From NCBI RefSeq assembly GCF_001885945.1, contig NZ_JXKQ01000003.1:1-64000 (forward strand): 64,000 nt of DNA. Reading direction: 5' to 3'. Below, one piece after another: positions 33,811 through 43,374 of the stretch (its first letter is position 1; every line of letters starts with the position of its first letter). This stretch comes from Enterococcus hermanniensis (lineage in GTDB: Bacteria; Bacillota; Bacilli; Lactobacillales; Enterococcaceae). The notes under the pieces are model-generated. The model saw only the letters and a list, made by a program, of their open reading frames with translations. It did no database searches and was not told where the DNA came from. A program made the position numbers and the translations under genes.

Positions 33811-34771
33811 TTATTCAGGAGGTGAAAAGCCGAGGATTTCACCATGTCGATTCAAATAATTAAAAACAATCGGGAACAAATCGACATCGGCTTTTTCTAA
33901 ACGCTCTTTTGAATCTAGTCGTTGCCAAACCTGTAGTGAAATGGCTTTTTCTAATCTTTTTTTGGCTTGTTGCATCGAAGGACGACGCTGATAAACGGTT
34001 CGGTTTAAATTTCTCCTTTAACATATAGATAGCAATAAAATTTACCCTGGTCAGGAAGGATACCGACAAATCGTTGGTTTTGTATGATTTGTAACACTTG
34101 CTTATTTCGTCGCAAAAAACGTTGGACAGTTAAATATTTTTGCCACCATTGCGCTGAGGCCTCATAATCTTCTCTTTGTGTTGCTGCTTGGACACGTTCT
34201 TCAATCCGAGTCAGCAAGGCAGTAGAATCACCTATCAAGGTAGATTTGATTTCTTTTATTCGTAAATCAAATTCAGCCTCTGGAGATACGGTCTGATAAC
34301 TTGCTACGATACCAGCGGCATATTTTAAAGGCCCATCTAAGCGGTAGACACTATTGATGATATCTCTGATTTCTTTGATTTTGCTTTCTTTATAAAAAGG
34401 GCCTAAAACTAATCCTTTTTCAGACCAGTCACTTAAAACATTTAAATAGGGTGAGGATTGGATAAATTGGAAATAACCGTAGTTTTCGTAATAATTCATC
34501 ATGTGATTATATTTAGGTCGGAATTGGTGAATTAATTGACATTCTAATAGCAATGCATCAAATTCTGTATCGACTACTTCGATATCAAAATCTTCGATCC
34601 AACGTATCATATCAATAATTTTTTTGAGTGCTGTGAATTTTTTATAAAATAGGAACTAACCCGCTGCTTTAGATTTTTAGCTTTTCCAATGTAAATAATC
34701 TCACCGTGCGTATTCTTCATTTTATAAACGCCGGGCAATTGAGGCAATAAACGAACTTTTTCTTTAAGCAT
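33811..34771 (-). pseudogene. GIY-YIG nuclease (UvrC/Cho-like), two frameshifts
   Basis: The ATG at 34771 follows GGAGG and opens [30 protein letters not shown], an intact GIY-YIG catalytic module. The frame then stops after a run of seven A (34618-34624). Adding one A restores [10 protein letters not shown] and joins the 201-residue frame at 34610-34005 (FDALLLECQLIHQFRPKYN). A second stop at YVKGEI is bypassed by adding one T in ATTTAAACC, continuing to NRTVYQRRPSM...GEILGFSPPE and a TAA at 33811. With both corrections the length is 320 codons. It is either a true pseudogene or two homopolymer sequencing errors. The intact protein would cut DNA in nucleotide excision repair. Confidence 0.85.
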
Positions 34772-35014
34772 GAGGAACCTCCAACATGGAATGTTAAGAC
34801 TTTTAAAGTGCTTTAAAAAGACTTTTGTATACTTTTGCTTCTAATTAAAGTACAAACAAACACAACTCAGCTCATTTTAGTCGCACAGACAAAAAAATAA
34901 TACGAAAAATAAAAAAAATACGGACTATAAATTGAGCTGTTCTATTTAGTGTATGTTATAATTAATTGGATTAAAAAAAATTTAAGAATTATTGAGAGAA
35001 CGGAGAGATGTTTA

Positions 35015-36739
35015 ATGGCTAGTAAAGTTTTAACACGACGCGAATTGCGCCAACAAAAACGACAGAAGTCCAGTAACTATCGCTACCTAAAAAAAGGTTC
35101 CGCTGTTTTAGGTACAGCATTAGTGACGGTTTCCGTTGTAGCACCTTTATTAAAGACTCATCAGGTAAAAGCGGTTGAAGATCAAACAACTGCGACTACG
35201 TCAAATGCAGATAAAAAAGCATTTATAGAAAAAATTTCAAAAGAGATTCAACCTTTAGCAGATAAACATGACCTATATGCATCAGTGATCATTGCTCAAG
35301 CTATCATTGAAAGCAACTGGGGACAAAATGAATTTGCTCAAGCTCCTTATAATAATCTTTTTGGATTAGAAGGACAATATCAAGGCCAATCCGCTGTTCT
35401 TGATAAGGCTGATTCAGAATCTGGTCTTACCCAAAAGAAAGAATTGAAGAAATATGGTTCTTTCAAAGAAGCTGTCCAAGATTATATTGAAATTTTAAAA
35501 ACGACTTCTCAAGATGGAAAAGAAAATTATTTTAGTGGTACATGGCGAAGCAATGCACAAGATTACCAAAGTGCTGCACAAGCTTTAGAAGGTCGTTTCA
35601 ATAAAGATCAAAGTTATGTTCAAAAATTAGTCGCGACAATTCAAGAGAATAATTTAACTACGTATGATGCGACTGAACCTGTTAACGCACCGGTTGCACA
35701 AGCAGCAGAAACAAAAACGACAGCAACGCAAGAGTACACTGTTAAGTCAGGTGATACAGTTAATTCTATCACGGATCAATTTGGAATTGGAGTGAAAGAG
35801 TTTACCGATTGGAACAGCATCACTGACAATAATATTTATGCCGGTCAAACAGTGGTCGTTGGAGAGGGCAAAACCAATCAAGTGACGACTGACCAAATGG
35901 TAACAGCGCCCGCAACAGCAGTTACGACGAATACTGTCGATACGAATGCTGATACATTGATTTCTACAACATTACCAGCAACGACTGATGTGGTAGAGGA
36001 TTCAGTAACCCAATTAGATAGTAATCCGTCAGTCGACACTTCAGTAGTAACACCTGTTGTTTCAACACCGACTGAACAAGTAGACGCACCTGAACAAGAA
36101 GCAACAACCGATCAAACAGCTAACCAAAATCAAGTAGTCGATCAGACAACAACTGATCAAACCGCAAACCAAAACCAAGCGGCAGATCAGACAACAACTG
36201 ATCAAACAGCTAACGAAAACCAAGTGGCCGATCAGACAACAACTGATCAAACAGCTAACCAAAACCAAGCGGCAGATCAGACAACAACTGATCAAACCGC
36301 AAACCAAAACCAAGTGGCCGATCAGACAACAACCGATCAAACTGCAAACCAAAATCAAGTGGTTGATCAGACACAGCAAAATTCTCAAGGTCAACAAATT
36401 GTAGCCGAAGCTGAAAAATATATTGGCACACAATATGTGTGGGGTGGGAAAGACCCAAGTGGCTTTGATTGCTCTGGTCTGACACAATATGTTTACAAAC
36501 AAGTAACCGGAGAAAATATTGGTTCGTGGACGGTAGCTCAAGAATCAGCTGGTACACAAATCGCTGTTAGCGATGCACAAGCTGGTGATTTATTATTCTG
36601 GGGTGATCAAGGCGATACGTATCATGTGGCGATCTCAGCTGGTGGCGATCAATATATTCATGCCCCACAACCAGGACAAACGGTAACCTATGGTTCAACA
36701 CAATACTATACACCAGATTTTGGTGTTCGTGTAAATTAA
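35015..36739 (+). CDS. Modular peptidoglycan hydrolase: glucosaminidase, LysM, NlpC/P60
   Basis: A 574-residue secreted wall enzyme from the ATG at 35015 behind GGAGAG. A basic N-terminus and hydrophobic helix (about 30-50) form the signal. A glucosaminidase domain (about 70-215; IIAQAIIESNWGQNEFAQAP, NNLFGLEG) is followed by one LysM (about 240-285; YTVKSGDTVNSI), a Thr/Gln-rich linker with six 15-residue repeats, and an NlpC/P60 endopeptidase domain. Cys486 (FDCSGL), His537 (YHVAIS) and His549 (YIHAP) form its triad. The C-terminus is close to P54/SagA proteins of enterococci. It would cleave both glycan and peptide parts during cell separation. Confidence 0.92.
   Translation: MASKVLTRRELRQQKRQKSSNYRYLKKGSAVLGTALVTVSVVAPLLKTHQVKAVEDQTTATTSNADKKAFIEKISKEIQPLADKHDLYASVIIAQAIIESNWGQNEFAQAPYNNLFGLEGQYQGQSAVLDKADSESGLTQKKELKKYGSFKEAVQDYIEILKTTSQDGKENYFSGTWRSNAQDYQSAAQALEGRFNKDQSYVQKLVATIQENNLTTYDATEPVNAPVAQAAETKTTATQEYTVKSGDTVNSITDQFGIGVKEFTDWNSITDNNIYAGQTVVVGEGKTNQVTTDQMVTAPATAVTTNTVDTNADTLISTTLPATTDVVEDSVTQLDSNPSVDTSVVTPVVSTPTEQVDAPEQEATTDQTANQNQVVDQTTTDQTANQNQAADQTTTDQTANENQVADQTTTDQTANQNQAADQTTTDQTANQNQVADQTTTDQTANQNQVVDQTQQNSQGQQIVAEAEKYIGTQYVWGGKDPSGFDCSGLTQYVYKQVTGENIGSWTVAQESAGTQIAVSDAQAGDLLFWGDQGDTYHVAISAGGDQYIHAPQPGQTVTYGSTQYYTPDFGVRVN
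36104..36373 (+). repeat. Six tandem 45-bp repeats in the hydrolase linker
   Basis: Six in-frame copies encode TTDQTANQNQxxDQT, where xx is VV, AA or VA; the third copy has Glu for Gln. The DNA copies differ by a few silent changes. The array is a flexible hydrophilic spacer and probably varies in copy number between strains. Confidence 0.95.
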
Positions 36740-36740
36740 A

Positions 36741-36790
36741 AATGATCGATACCCGAAACTCGTATAGACGAAATTTTCGGGTATTTTTAT
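36741..36790 (+). terminator. Terminator after the hydrolase
   Basis: ATACCCGAAA and TTTCGGGTAT pair, followed by TTTTATA. The stem encloses a short second hairpin, ACTCGTATAGACGA. Confidence 0.8.
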
Positions 36791-36883
36791 ATGTTTTTTT
36801 AAAATTTTTGATTTATTGATATAATAGAGATGACAATAAAATGAAATGGGATGCTAATGATTCCCATAATCAAAGAGGAATAA

Positions 36884-38560
36884 ATGAAATCAAAGAAAAA
36901 TGAGTTGAAAATAAGTGTAGCTCCAGCGCATATCAAAGAGAATCCATTACCACAGCTGATTAATCAACGAATCGAATTGTATCCTGAAAATAAGCGTCGA
37001 CCGATCAATAAAACGATTTTTCGAAATGAATATTTTCAATTGACTTTTAATACTCGTGATCAATCGATGGCTATTTCATCTAAAGGCGATTTAGTCTACT
37101 CTGCGATTCCTTATGATACTGCCCGAAACTATATTCAGCGTGCAGCTATTCAATATTTATTACATCCAGCAGAAGCGCGAAGCTATATTGAATCACACAA
37201 AGAAAATCTGGAGAAATACTTAATGCTAAGTCTTTTTCAAACCACACATCAGAAAGTGACTGAAGATTCTATTGAGGTCAAACAAGCCTATCAAGCTATT
37301 TTTAAAAATCCCTTGTTAGAGATTCAGATACTCGGTCGATTGATGCAACATGATGAAACAGGGCCACTATCTGCTAATCTAGCTGGGAAATTTTTATTCA
37401 GCGAAAACGTTAAAACTGGAATAGCGGGGTATATTTCTGAATACTTAGCATTTGTCGTTCAATTGACTCAGGCATTACCGCTGATGATTGATGGACAACA
37501 AGTTCAATTAATAGAAAATACTGAAGAAACATTAATTGGATTGAATTATTCGACAGACATTACCCCGGGATTATCGCTATTACCACAGCCCTTGAAGCAA
37601 AGTATTCAGGCAGCTTTAGCTGATTCGAATCAAGAAATGTTGAGTAATACACGACCATTGTTGCGTTCTGAATATGGAGCTGAATTGTCTCGATTGCGTG
37701 AAAATTATGTGGCACACAGTGTTCGACCAGACAATATCGCGGATCATTTTAAAAATGTACACTCGAATGAAAATAGAAATCTGATCAATGTAATTTCTGA
37801 TATCCACGCAAAAAATGGTGAACTACCAATAGTGAATCGTCATTTCAATTTATTTATTGGTGATATCTCAGAATCGCGTATAAGTGATTCTGAGATTAAA
37901 GGACTTTACGTGATTGGTGGTCATGAATTGGTTGATAGCTTGCCGCAAGAGCAAGATCAAAAGATGGAAGTTTGGGATAAGTGGCGCCCCTATTTTAACG
38001 ACCAATGGTTCCAAGAATTAATGCGTGATTCAGATGAGCAATGGTATTCTTTACCATTAGGAAATCATACGTTTTATTCTTCCATCCAAACCGCAATACA
38101 ACACCGATTCCCTAAAATGCACGTGCTCAATAATGAAGTTTACACGCATGAAGGTATTCGCTATGTGGGATTGACGATTCCGGTTGTTTTAATAGAACGA
38201 AAAAAGGCCCAACAGGAATTTATTTTGAGAACCTTAAAAAAACTGTTAAAAGATGATTATGAAACACCCATCGTAATTCTATCTCATGCCCCATTATTCA
38301 ATGAACTAAGCATGCTATCACCTCAAAGCAGTGCATATAGTAACCAATATGATTGTGATAATGCTGATCTTGAAAAAGTGTTCCAGGACTATCCAATCCT
38401 GGGTGTCATTCACGGACACCACCACATCCCAGCATCTTCAAGAAGATTTCAAAAAGTTACATTTGCGAATAGACAGTTATTTGTCGTCTGTTCGATTTAC
38501 TCGAAAATCAATACAGGTTTTGATTTAAGTAGTTTATTAGAAAACACCAGTAGGCCATAA
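36884..38560 (+). CDS. Calcineurin-like metallophosphoesterase with long N-terminal domain
   Basis: A 558-residue soluble protein. The C-terminal half carries the metallophosphoesterase motifs in order: VISDIHAKNG (about 304), LFIGDISES (about 324), LGNHTFYSS (about 390), VILSHAPLF (about 466) and VIHGHHHIP (about 508), supplying a dinuclear metal site. The first 290 residues are mainly helical and unassigned. The motifs are complete, so activity is likely; the substrate (cyclic nucleotide, phosphoester or nucleic acid) is unknown. Monocistronic, ending with a hairpin that includes AACACC and GGTGTT. Confidence 0.8.
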   Translation: MKSKKNELKISVAPAHIKENPLPQLINQRIELYPENKRRPINKTIFRNEYFQLTFNTRDQSMAISSKGDLVYSAIPYDTARNYIQRAAIQYLLHPAEARSYIESHKENLEKYLMLSLFQTTHQKVTEDSIEVKQAYQAIFKNPLLEIQILGRLMQHDETGPLSANLAGKFLFSENVKTGIAGYISEYLAFVVQLTQALPLMIDGQQVQLIENTEETLIGLNYSTDITPGLSLLPQPLKQSIQAALADSNQEMLSNTRPLLRSEYGAELSRLRENYVAHSVRPDNIADHFKNVHSNENRNLINVISDIHAKNGELPIVNRHFNLFIGDISESRISDSEIKGLYVIGGHELVDSLPQEQDQKMEVWDKWRPYFNDQWFQELMRDSDEQWYSLPLGNHTFYSSIQTAIQHRFPKMHVLNNEVYTHEGIRYVGLTIPVVLIERKKAQQEFILRTLKKLLKDDYETPIVILSHAPLFNELSMLSPQSSAYSNQYDCDNADLEKVFQDYPILGVIHGHHHIPASSRRFQKVTFANRQLFVVCSIYSKINTGFDLSSLLENTSRP

Positions 38561-38723
38561 ACCTCTTGGTGTTTTTTGTGCTTATTTAAAAGAACAGCAT
38601 TTAAAATAATTTGGGAAACAAGTTAGTAAGGAAAGGATCACTATTAAAAGTCTAACAAGCAGTAGAGTTATTTTTTTAAAATACTTGTAAATAAAAGATG
38701 GAAATGGAATGAAAATCTTTTTC

Positions 38724-38780
38724 TTGACAATGTATCTAAAAGATCTATAATAAGCAAGTCGATATATCTAAAAGACATAT
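38724..38780 (+). promoter_or_regulatory. Promoter with two PadR-type operators
   Basis: TTGACA (38724-38729) and TATAAT (38746-38751) are 16 bases apart. The 11-mer TATCTAAAAGA occurs in the spacer (38733-38743) and again at 38765-38775, 32 bases or three helical turns later. The second copy sits in the near-palindrome ATATATCTAAAAGACATAT (38762-38780). Binding of two PadR dimers is expected to repress the padR-efflux operon. Confidence 0.75.
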
Positions 38781-38805
38781 TTTGATTTTGTGAAAGGAGG
38801 ATATA

Positions 38806-39339
38806 ATGTACGATTTATTATTGTTAGGTTCGTTGATCACTGGAGATAAAACAGGCTATAAACTTCAAAAAATCGTAGGCTCTGCGTTGCAGCCGATGCG
38901 TAAAGTATCGAGTGGGGTATTGTATCCATCGCTAGAAAAATTAGAATTGGACGGAATGATTACTTCAACAGTTCATGAAGAGGGACGAAAAACAAAACTA
39001 TGGCATATCACGGAAAAGGGAATTGATCGATTTACTCAATTAATGAAAGAAAAAATTCCATCCGATGCAAAGCGCAATGATATGATCCATTTTAAATTAC
39101 GTTCTTTAGATAGCGTAGAAGTTTCAGAACAGATAAAAATTCTAGAAGAATTTCAAGCGTTTATCGAAAAAGATTTAGCTTTCTATCAAGAATCACAAGT
39201 GGAGATGATTGGAAAAAGTGAACGATTCCCTGAAAATGCGGAACGATTTCGAGTAATTATTAATTCATATGATTTAGATATTCAGTTAGCCAATACGAAA
39301 CTTGCTTGGATCAAAAAACAAATCGAAAACCGAAAATAG
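38806..39339 (+). CDS. PadR-family regulator of an efflux operon
   Basis: A 177-residue PadR protein with the long C-terminal helical domain. The winged helix reads LLLGSLITGDKTGYKLQKIV, SGVLYPSLEKLELDGMI, TKLWHITEKG. AAGGAGG lies seven bases before the ATG. An MFS multidrug transporter follows 49 bases after its stop. Such pairs (as with LmrR-type regulators) respond to the drugs or metabolites exported by the pump. Confidence 0.92.
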   Translation: MYDLLLLGSLITGDKTGYKLQKIVGSALQPMRKVSSGVLYPSLEKLELDGMITSTVHEEGRKTKLWHITEKGIDRFTQLMKEKIPSDAKRNDMIHFKLRSLDSVEVSEQIKILEEFQAFIEKDLAFYQESQVEMIGKSERFPENAERFRVIINSYDLDIQLANTKLAWIKKQIENRK

Positions 39340-39388
39340 TCTTTTTTACAAACGATGTATTTCATTATAGTAGGAGTGTTAAAAAATT

Positions 39389-40924
39389 ATGGAAAAATCT
39401 TCAAATAAATGGTTTGCATTAGTTGCTATGTCTTTAGGTGTCTTTATGGGACTTTTAGACGTTACAGTTGTCAACGTTGCATTACCAACGATGCAAAAGG
39501 CCTTCAATGAACCTTTTACTCAATTACAATGGGTATTAAATGCGTATACGTTAGTATTTGCGGTTACGCTATTAATCGTTTCAAAAATGGGTGATATGTA
39601 CGGACGAAAAAAAATCTTCTTAGCTAGTTTGATTTTGTTTGTTATTGCCTCTGTAGTAAATGGGTTCGCCCCTTCATTGCTTGTTTTAAATATTGGTCGT
39701 GGGGTCCAAGCAATCGGTGGTGCTGGTATGATGTCGCTATCCATGGCATTAGTAGCATCAAACTTTGACGGCAAGCAACGAGGTCTCGCACTCGGTATTT
39801 TAGGTTCCGTTATCGGGTTATCCTCTGCTTCTGGTCCGTTAGTCGGTGGACTATTAGTGGATGCCTTTGGTTGGGAATCCATTTTCTTTATTAACTTACC
39901 AGTCGGTATTATCGCTGTTTTGATGACGATTCGTTTTGTTAATGAAACGCCTAGCTACGGTAGAGATCAAAAAATTGATTTTATGGGGATGATTTTGTCT
40001 GCGGCTACATTATTTAGTGCTGTTTATGGTCTTATTCAAAAAGAAACCAACCTTGATTGGGCCTGGACAAATCCTAAAGTTGGTGGCTGGTTGTTGTTAG
40101 CAGTTGTTCTTTTGATTGCCTTTATCTTTGTGGAATCAAAAGTTAAAAACCCAATGATGAATCTAAAAATGTTTAAGAATATCAACTTTGTAGGCTCTGT
40201 CATCGTGGCCTTCGCTTTAGGTGCGGGTATCTATGCTTTTAACACCTATCTAACTGTTCTAATGCAAAACTATATTGGTTGGTCAGCTTTTGATACTGGG
40301 ATTCGTCAACTTGCGCTTTCAGTTTGGTCACTTATTTTAGGTCCGATTGTTGGTATTTTAGGTAATAAATTCTCAAGAAAATGGATGATCGTGGCAGGGC
40401 TTTTGATTAGTGGTGCTGGTTTCTTATACTTGATTGGTCAATTATCTCCGACAATGGGGTATGCTCAATTATGGCCAACACTTGTGATGATCGGGATTGC
40501 TAACGGAATCGTAAACCCTGTATTGAACTCTGCTGGAATAGAAGGTGTGGCGCCTCAAGAAATGGGGATGGCTTCAGGATTATTAAATGTCTTTCGTCAA
40601 TTTGGGACAAGTTTTGGGGTAGTGATTTTAGGTTTAGTTGAAGCAAATCGTTATGCCGAGGTAATCAACGATCATGCTGCAAGTATCAACTTACCAGATA
40701 AATTAACCCATGCATTAATTGATGCGGGTCCATTTTCTGGACATGAGATTGCTTTTTCTGAAGCGATAAGTAAAGCACCCTTTGCAGCAGAATTACAAAA
40801 AATTGTAATGCAAGCTTTCAATAAAGGGATGATCCAAATCTGTTACGTAGCGGGTGCTGTCGTTTTAATTGGCGCAATCGGGGCAGCAGTATTTATGCGA
40901 GAAAATAAAAAAATAACAGAATAA
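39389..40924 (+). CDS. MFS multidrug efflux transporter, DHA2 (14-helix) family
   Basis: A 511-residue transporter with 14 predicted membrane helices. LLDVTVVNVALPTMQKAF in helix 1 is motif D1 of the DHA2/EmrB-QacA group. MGDMYGRKKIF is motif A, and LGILGSVIGLSSASGPLVGGLLVDAFGW is the antiporter motif C. It probably exports hydrophobic drugs or toxic metabolites in exchange for protons and is controlled by the PadR regulator encoded just upstream. Confidence 0.93.
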   Translation: MEKSSNKWFALVAMSLGVFMGLLDVTVVNVALPTMQKAFNEPFTQLQWVLNAYTLVFAVTLLIVSKMGDMYGRKKIFLASLILFVIASVVNGFAPSLLVLNIGRGVQAIGGAGMMSLSMALVASNFDGKQRGLALGILGSVIGLSSASGPLVGGLLVDAFGWESIFFINLPVGIIAVLMTIRFVNETPSYGRDQKIDFMGMILSAATLFSAVYGLIQKETNLDWAWTNPKVGGWLLLAVVLLIAFIFVESKVKNPMMNLKMFKNINFVGSVIVAFALGAGIYAFNTYLTVLMQNYIGWSAFDTGIRQLALSVWSLILGPIVGILGNKFSRKWMIVAGLLISGAGFLYLIGQLSPTMGYAQLWPTLVMIGIANGIVNPVLNSAGIEGVAPQEMGMASGLLNVFRQFGTSFGVVILGLVEANRYAEVINDHAASINLPDKLTHALIDAGPFSGHEIAFSEAISKAPFAAELQKIVMQAFNKGMIQICYVAGAVVLIGAIGAAVFMRENKKITE

Positions 40925-40965
40925 TATCAAAAAGTGATTGAAACTGAAGTGATTAACTTCAGGAA

Positions 40966-41012
40966 AGAAGAGGGAGTATGACAAGATTTTTGTCACACTC
41001 TCTTTTTTATTT
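40966..41012 (+). terminator. Terminator after the efflux gene
   Basis: AGAGGGAGTATGACAA and TTGTCACACTCTCT pair with small mismatches, followed by TTTTTT. Confidence 0.8.
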
Positions 41013-41128
41013 CAAGTAATTAAATTATAAAAAGAATTATTATCATGTATGATAGATAAAGAAGCTAAAAAAATGCTAAACTTTATAAAATTTATTCAAT
41101 TGAGAAAGATAAGGAAAGGACCTATCAA

Positions 41129-41845
41129 ATGAAAAAATGGAAAAAAATTCTTTTAGGAATTTTAGTAGGGATCATAGGAATTCTTTTAGGGGGAATTTTT
41201 TATTTACATACTCAGATGTATTCAGCAAGTGACCATGCACAAAAATCAGCAGAGCAAGCGAGCGTAACCAATGATTGGCTGTATTTTTCGACAAAGAATA
41301 AAGATAACCCGATCATCATCTTCTATCCAGGCGCTTTAGTAGACCCAGCAAGTTATAGTGTCTGGGCAGAAGAAGTTGCCCAAGCAGGGTATCCAGTCTA
41401 TGTAATGAAGATGCCATTAGATTTAGCTGTGTTGTCACCAAATAGTGGACAAAAAGTTCTAGACGAGAATTCAAACCGTTCATATATCATTGGCGGGCAC
41501 TCACTGGGAGGAGTAATGGCTAGTCGCTTTGCCAGTGAACATAGTGAAAAATTAAAAGGTGTTTTCTTTTTAGCTAGTTATCCTGATAAAAAGGGGAGCT
41601 TAAAGACATCAGATCTGCCTGTACTTTCGCTTACAGGGTCTAACGATCAAGTCTTGGATCAAACATCTTATCAAGAGGCAAAAGTATATTTACCTAAAGC
41701 TACGGAATATAAAAAAATTGCTGGTGGAAACCATGCCGGCTTTGGTGCTTACGGGAAGCAAAAAGGTGATGGAAAATCAGAAATCAATAATCAAAATCAA
41801 CAAGTAGCCGCTGATTTAATTGAGTGGTTGCTAACCATACGATAA
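41129..41845 (+). CDS. Membrane-anchored alpha/beta hydrolase
   Basis: A 238-residue protein with an N-terminal membrane helix (about 5-26) and an extracytoplasmic alpha/beta-hydrolase domain. The nucleophile elbow is IIGGHSLGGVMA (Ser about 121), the acid is probably Asp in TGSNDQVLD, and the base His is in AGGNHAGFGAYG. IIIFYPGALVDPASY supplies the oxyanion strand. The family resembles predicted alpha/beta hydrolases of lactic acid bacteria related to lipase/chlorophyllase folds; the substrate is unknown. Confidence 0.82.
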   Translation: MKKWKKILLGILVGIIGILLGGIFYLHTQMYSASDHAQKSAEQASVTNDWLYFSTKNKDNPIIIFYPGALVDPASYSVWAEEVAQAGYPVYVMKMPLDLAVLSPNSGQKVLDENSNRSYIIGGHSLGGVMASRFASEHSEKLKGVFFLASYPDKKGSLKTSDLPVLSLTGSNDQVLDQTSYQEAKVYLPKATEYKKIAGGNHAGFGAYGKQKGDGKSEINNQNQQVAADLIEWLLTIR

Positions 41846-41983
41846 CTATTTACGCATTAGCCACTTGGTTGGTTAGTACTTTTTTGTTGCTTGATTTTAA
41901 CAGCCGTGACGAAATGAGAAGCTATTATTTTGTTAGATTCAATTATAAGAGTTATTTTTAAATAATCGGGATTTAAAATACCT

Positions 41984-42334
41984 TTGATGCACTGGCTATA
42001 TTTATCACTTCATTTAGACGGAAAAAATTTATTTGAATTGGATGGACAAGGGGATGTAGTTGCTCGAATGATTCTATCAGATATGTACCAAGTAATTGCG
42101 AATAATTTGTATAGTATCCAAGTTACTTTTGATCCGGAAATGATTGTGATCGGTGGCGGCATTTCAAAAAGAAAAGAGTTAGCAGAGGAATTAACAACTA
42201 GACTCTTTAGGCTACTACAAAAAGAAGGCATTGAAGAGATCATGCCTTCGATAAAATGTTGTGCTTTTCACAATGATGCGAACTTGATTGGTGCCGCATT
42301 AAATTTTCAGCAAAACTACAACATGAGTAAGTAA
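41984..42334 (+). pseudogene. C-terminal remnant of a ROK-family sugar kinase or repressor
   Basis: Only about 116 residues remain: DGKNLFELDGQGDVVARMIL, then FDPEMIVIGGGISKRKELAEEL and the end NLIGAALNFQ, which match the last third of ROK kinases. The ATP-binding N-terminus and the CxCGxxGC zinc motif are missing, and the upstream 140 bases carry stops in this frame. TTG 41984 or ATG 41987 would begin the fragment without a ribosome site. It is a decayed gene; the terminator behind it is still present. Confidence 0.8.
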
Positions 42335-42348
42335 ATTTTTTGATTTAA

Positions 42349-42380
42349 AGACAGACCTTAAAATGGTCTGTCTTTTTTAG
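42349..42380. terminator. Terminator between the ROK remnant and the LysR gene
   Basis: AAAGACAGACC and GGTCTGTCTTT pair around TTAAAAT. It still shields the convergent LysR gene. Confidence 0.85.
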
Positions 42381-42386
42381 GAACAG

Positions 42387-43298
42387 CTAAATGGATTGAT
42401 AAAAATTTTCTTTTGCGTACTTAAAAAATGCTCGAATCATCGGATTAGCAGTTTCAGTATTGAAAACGGCAACAATGCTTTGATCGGAATTCTCATTTTC
42501 TAAATCAACAATTTTGATCGGATACTTTTCTTCTAAAGTGCCATCATCCATTCCAGAATATAAAAAGGCTAACCCTTCTCCTAAAGCAACATTGGCTAAG
42601 CCCTCATCCAGATTTTTGACGTAAGTGGCTGCTTTGACGTTGAAACCATACTTTATAAATTGGTTGATTACATAATCAACAATAATTGGCGATTGCTGCC
42701 GTTCTAATAAGATAAAAGTTTCTTTATTTAAATCCGAGAAACGTAACTTCTTCTGATGACTTAAAGCGTGTTGAATGGGCAACGCTACTTGGAGATGATT
42801 AGCCTGAAAGGGTATTTTTTCAAAGTTGTCTGTTTGTTGGAAATACGTAGCCAAGTTGAACACGAAATCGTAATTCCCTGAAGCAAGGCCATCAACTAAA
42901 TCCATGGGTGTATCTTGTTTTAATAAGAATTTTACATTAGGGTGCGCCGTTTTAAATTGATCAACTAATTGATACATTTTTTTCATATTAAAATTGGGCA
43001 AATAGCCGATTTTAATTAATTGAGGCCGCTTGTTTGGATCCGTTTGGTGATCGAACAAATGTGTTAATTGTTCTACGCGATCTAAAATATCATTGGTCTT
43101 CGTTAGAAACTGCTCACCAACAGGGGTCAGTTCTAGGGAATGGCTTCGACGAATGAATAATTCGCCACCGATTTCCTGTTCTAGCTCCTGTATTCGTCTG
43201 CTTAGGGTAGGTTGCGAAATATAAAGTTTTTGAGCGGCTTTGGTAAAGCTGCCTTCTGTCGCGACTTCCACAAAATAAGTTAAGGTTGATAATTTCAT
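42387..43298 (-). CDS. LysR-family transcriptional regulator
   Basis: A 303-residue regulator from the ATG at 43298 behind GGAG. The N-terminal winged helix reads LTYFVEVATEGSFTKAAQKLYISQPTLSRRIQELEQEIG; a two-lobe effector domain follows from about 90 to 295. It lies just downstream of the CocE-type hydrolase gene on the same strand, with 77 bases between them. Co-regulation is possible, but the gene has its own ribosome site and likely promoter. Confidence 0.92.
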   Translation of the reverse strand: MKLSTLTYFVEVATEGSFTKAAQKLYISQPTLSRRIQELEQEIGGELFIRRSHSLELTPVGEQFLTKTNDILDRVEQLTHLFDHQTDPNKRPQLIKIGYLPNFNMKKMYQLVDQFKTAHPNVKFLLKQDTPMDLVDGLASGNYDFVFNLATYFQQTDNFEKIPFQANHLQVALPIQHALSHQKKLRFSDLNKETFILLERQQSPIIVDYVINQFIKYGFNVKAATYVKNLDEGLANVALGEGLAFLYSGMDDGTLEEKYPIKIVDLENENSDQSIVAVFNTETANPMIRAFFKYAKENFYQSI

Positions 43299-43374
43299 AC
43301 TGACTCCGTTCCAATCAATCATTGTAGTGGTATCAGTATAAAAGTATCAACCTTTATTTACAAGTTTTTGAAGC

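Noticed and set aside
33860-34069. 69-codon frame as a separate gene
   Set aside because: It is a wrong-frame reading of the C-terminus of the frameshifted GIY-YIG gene.
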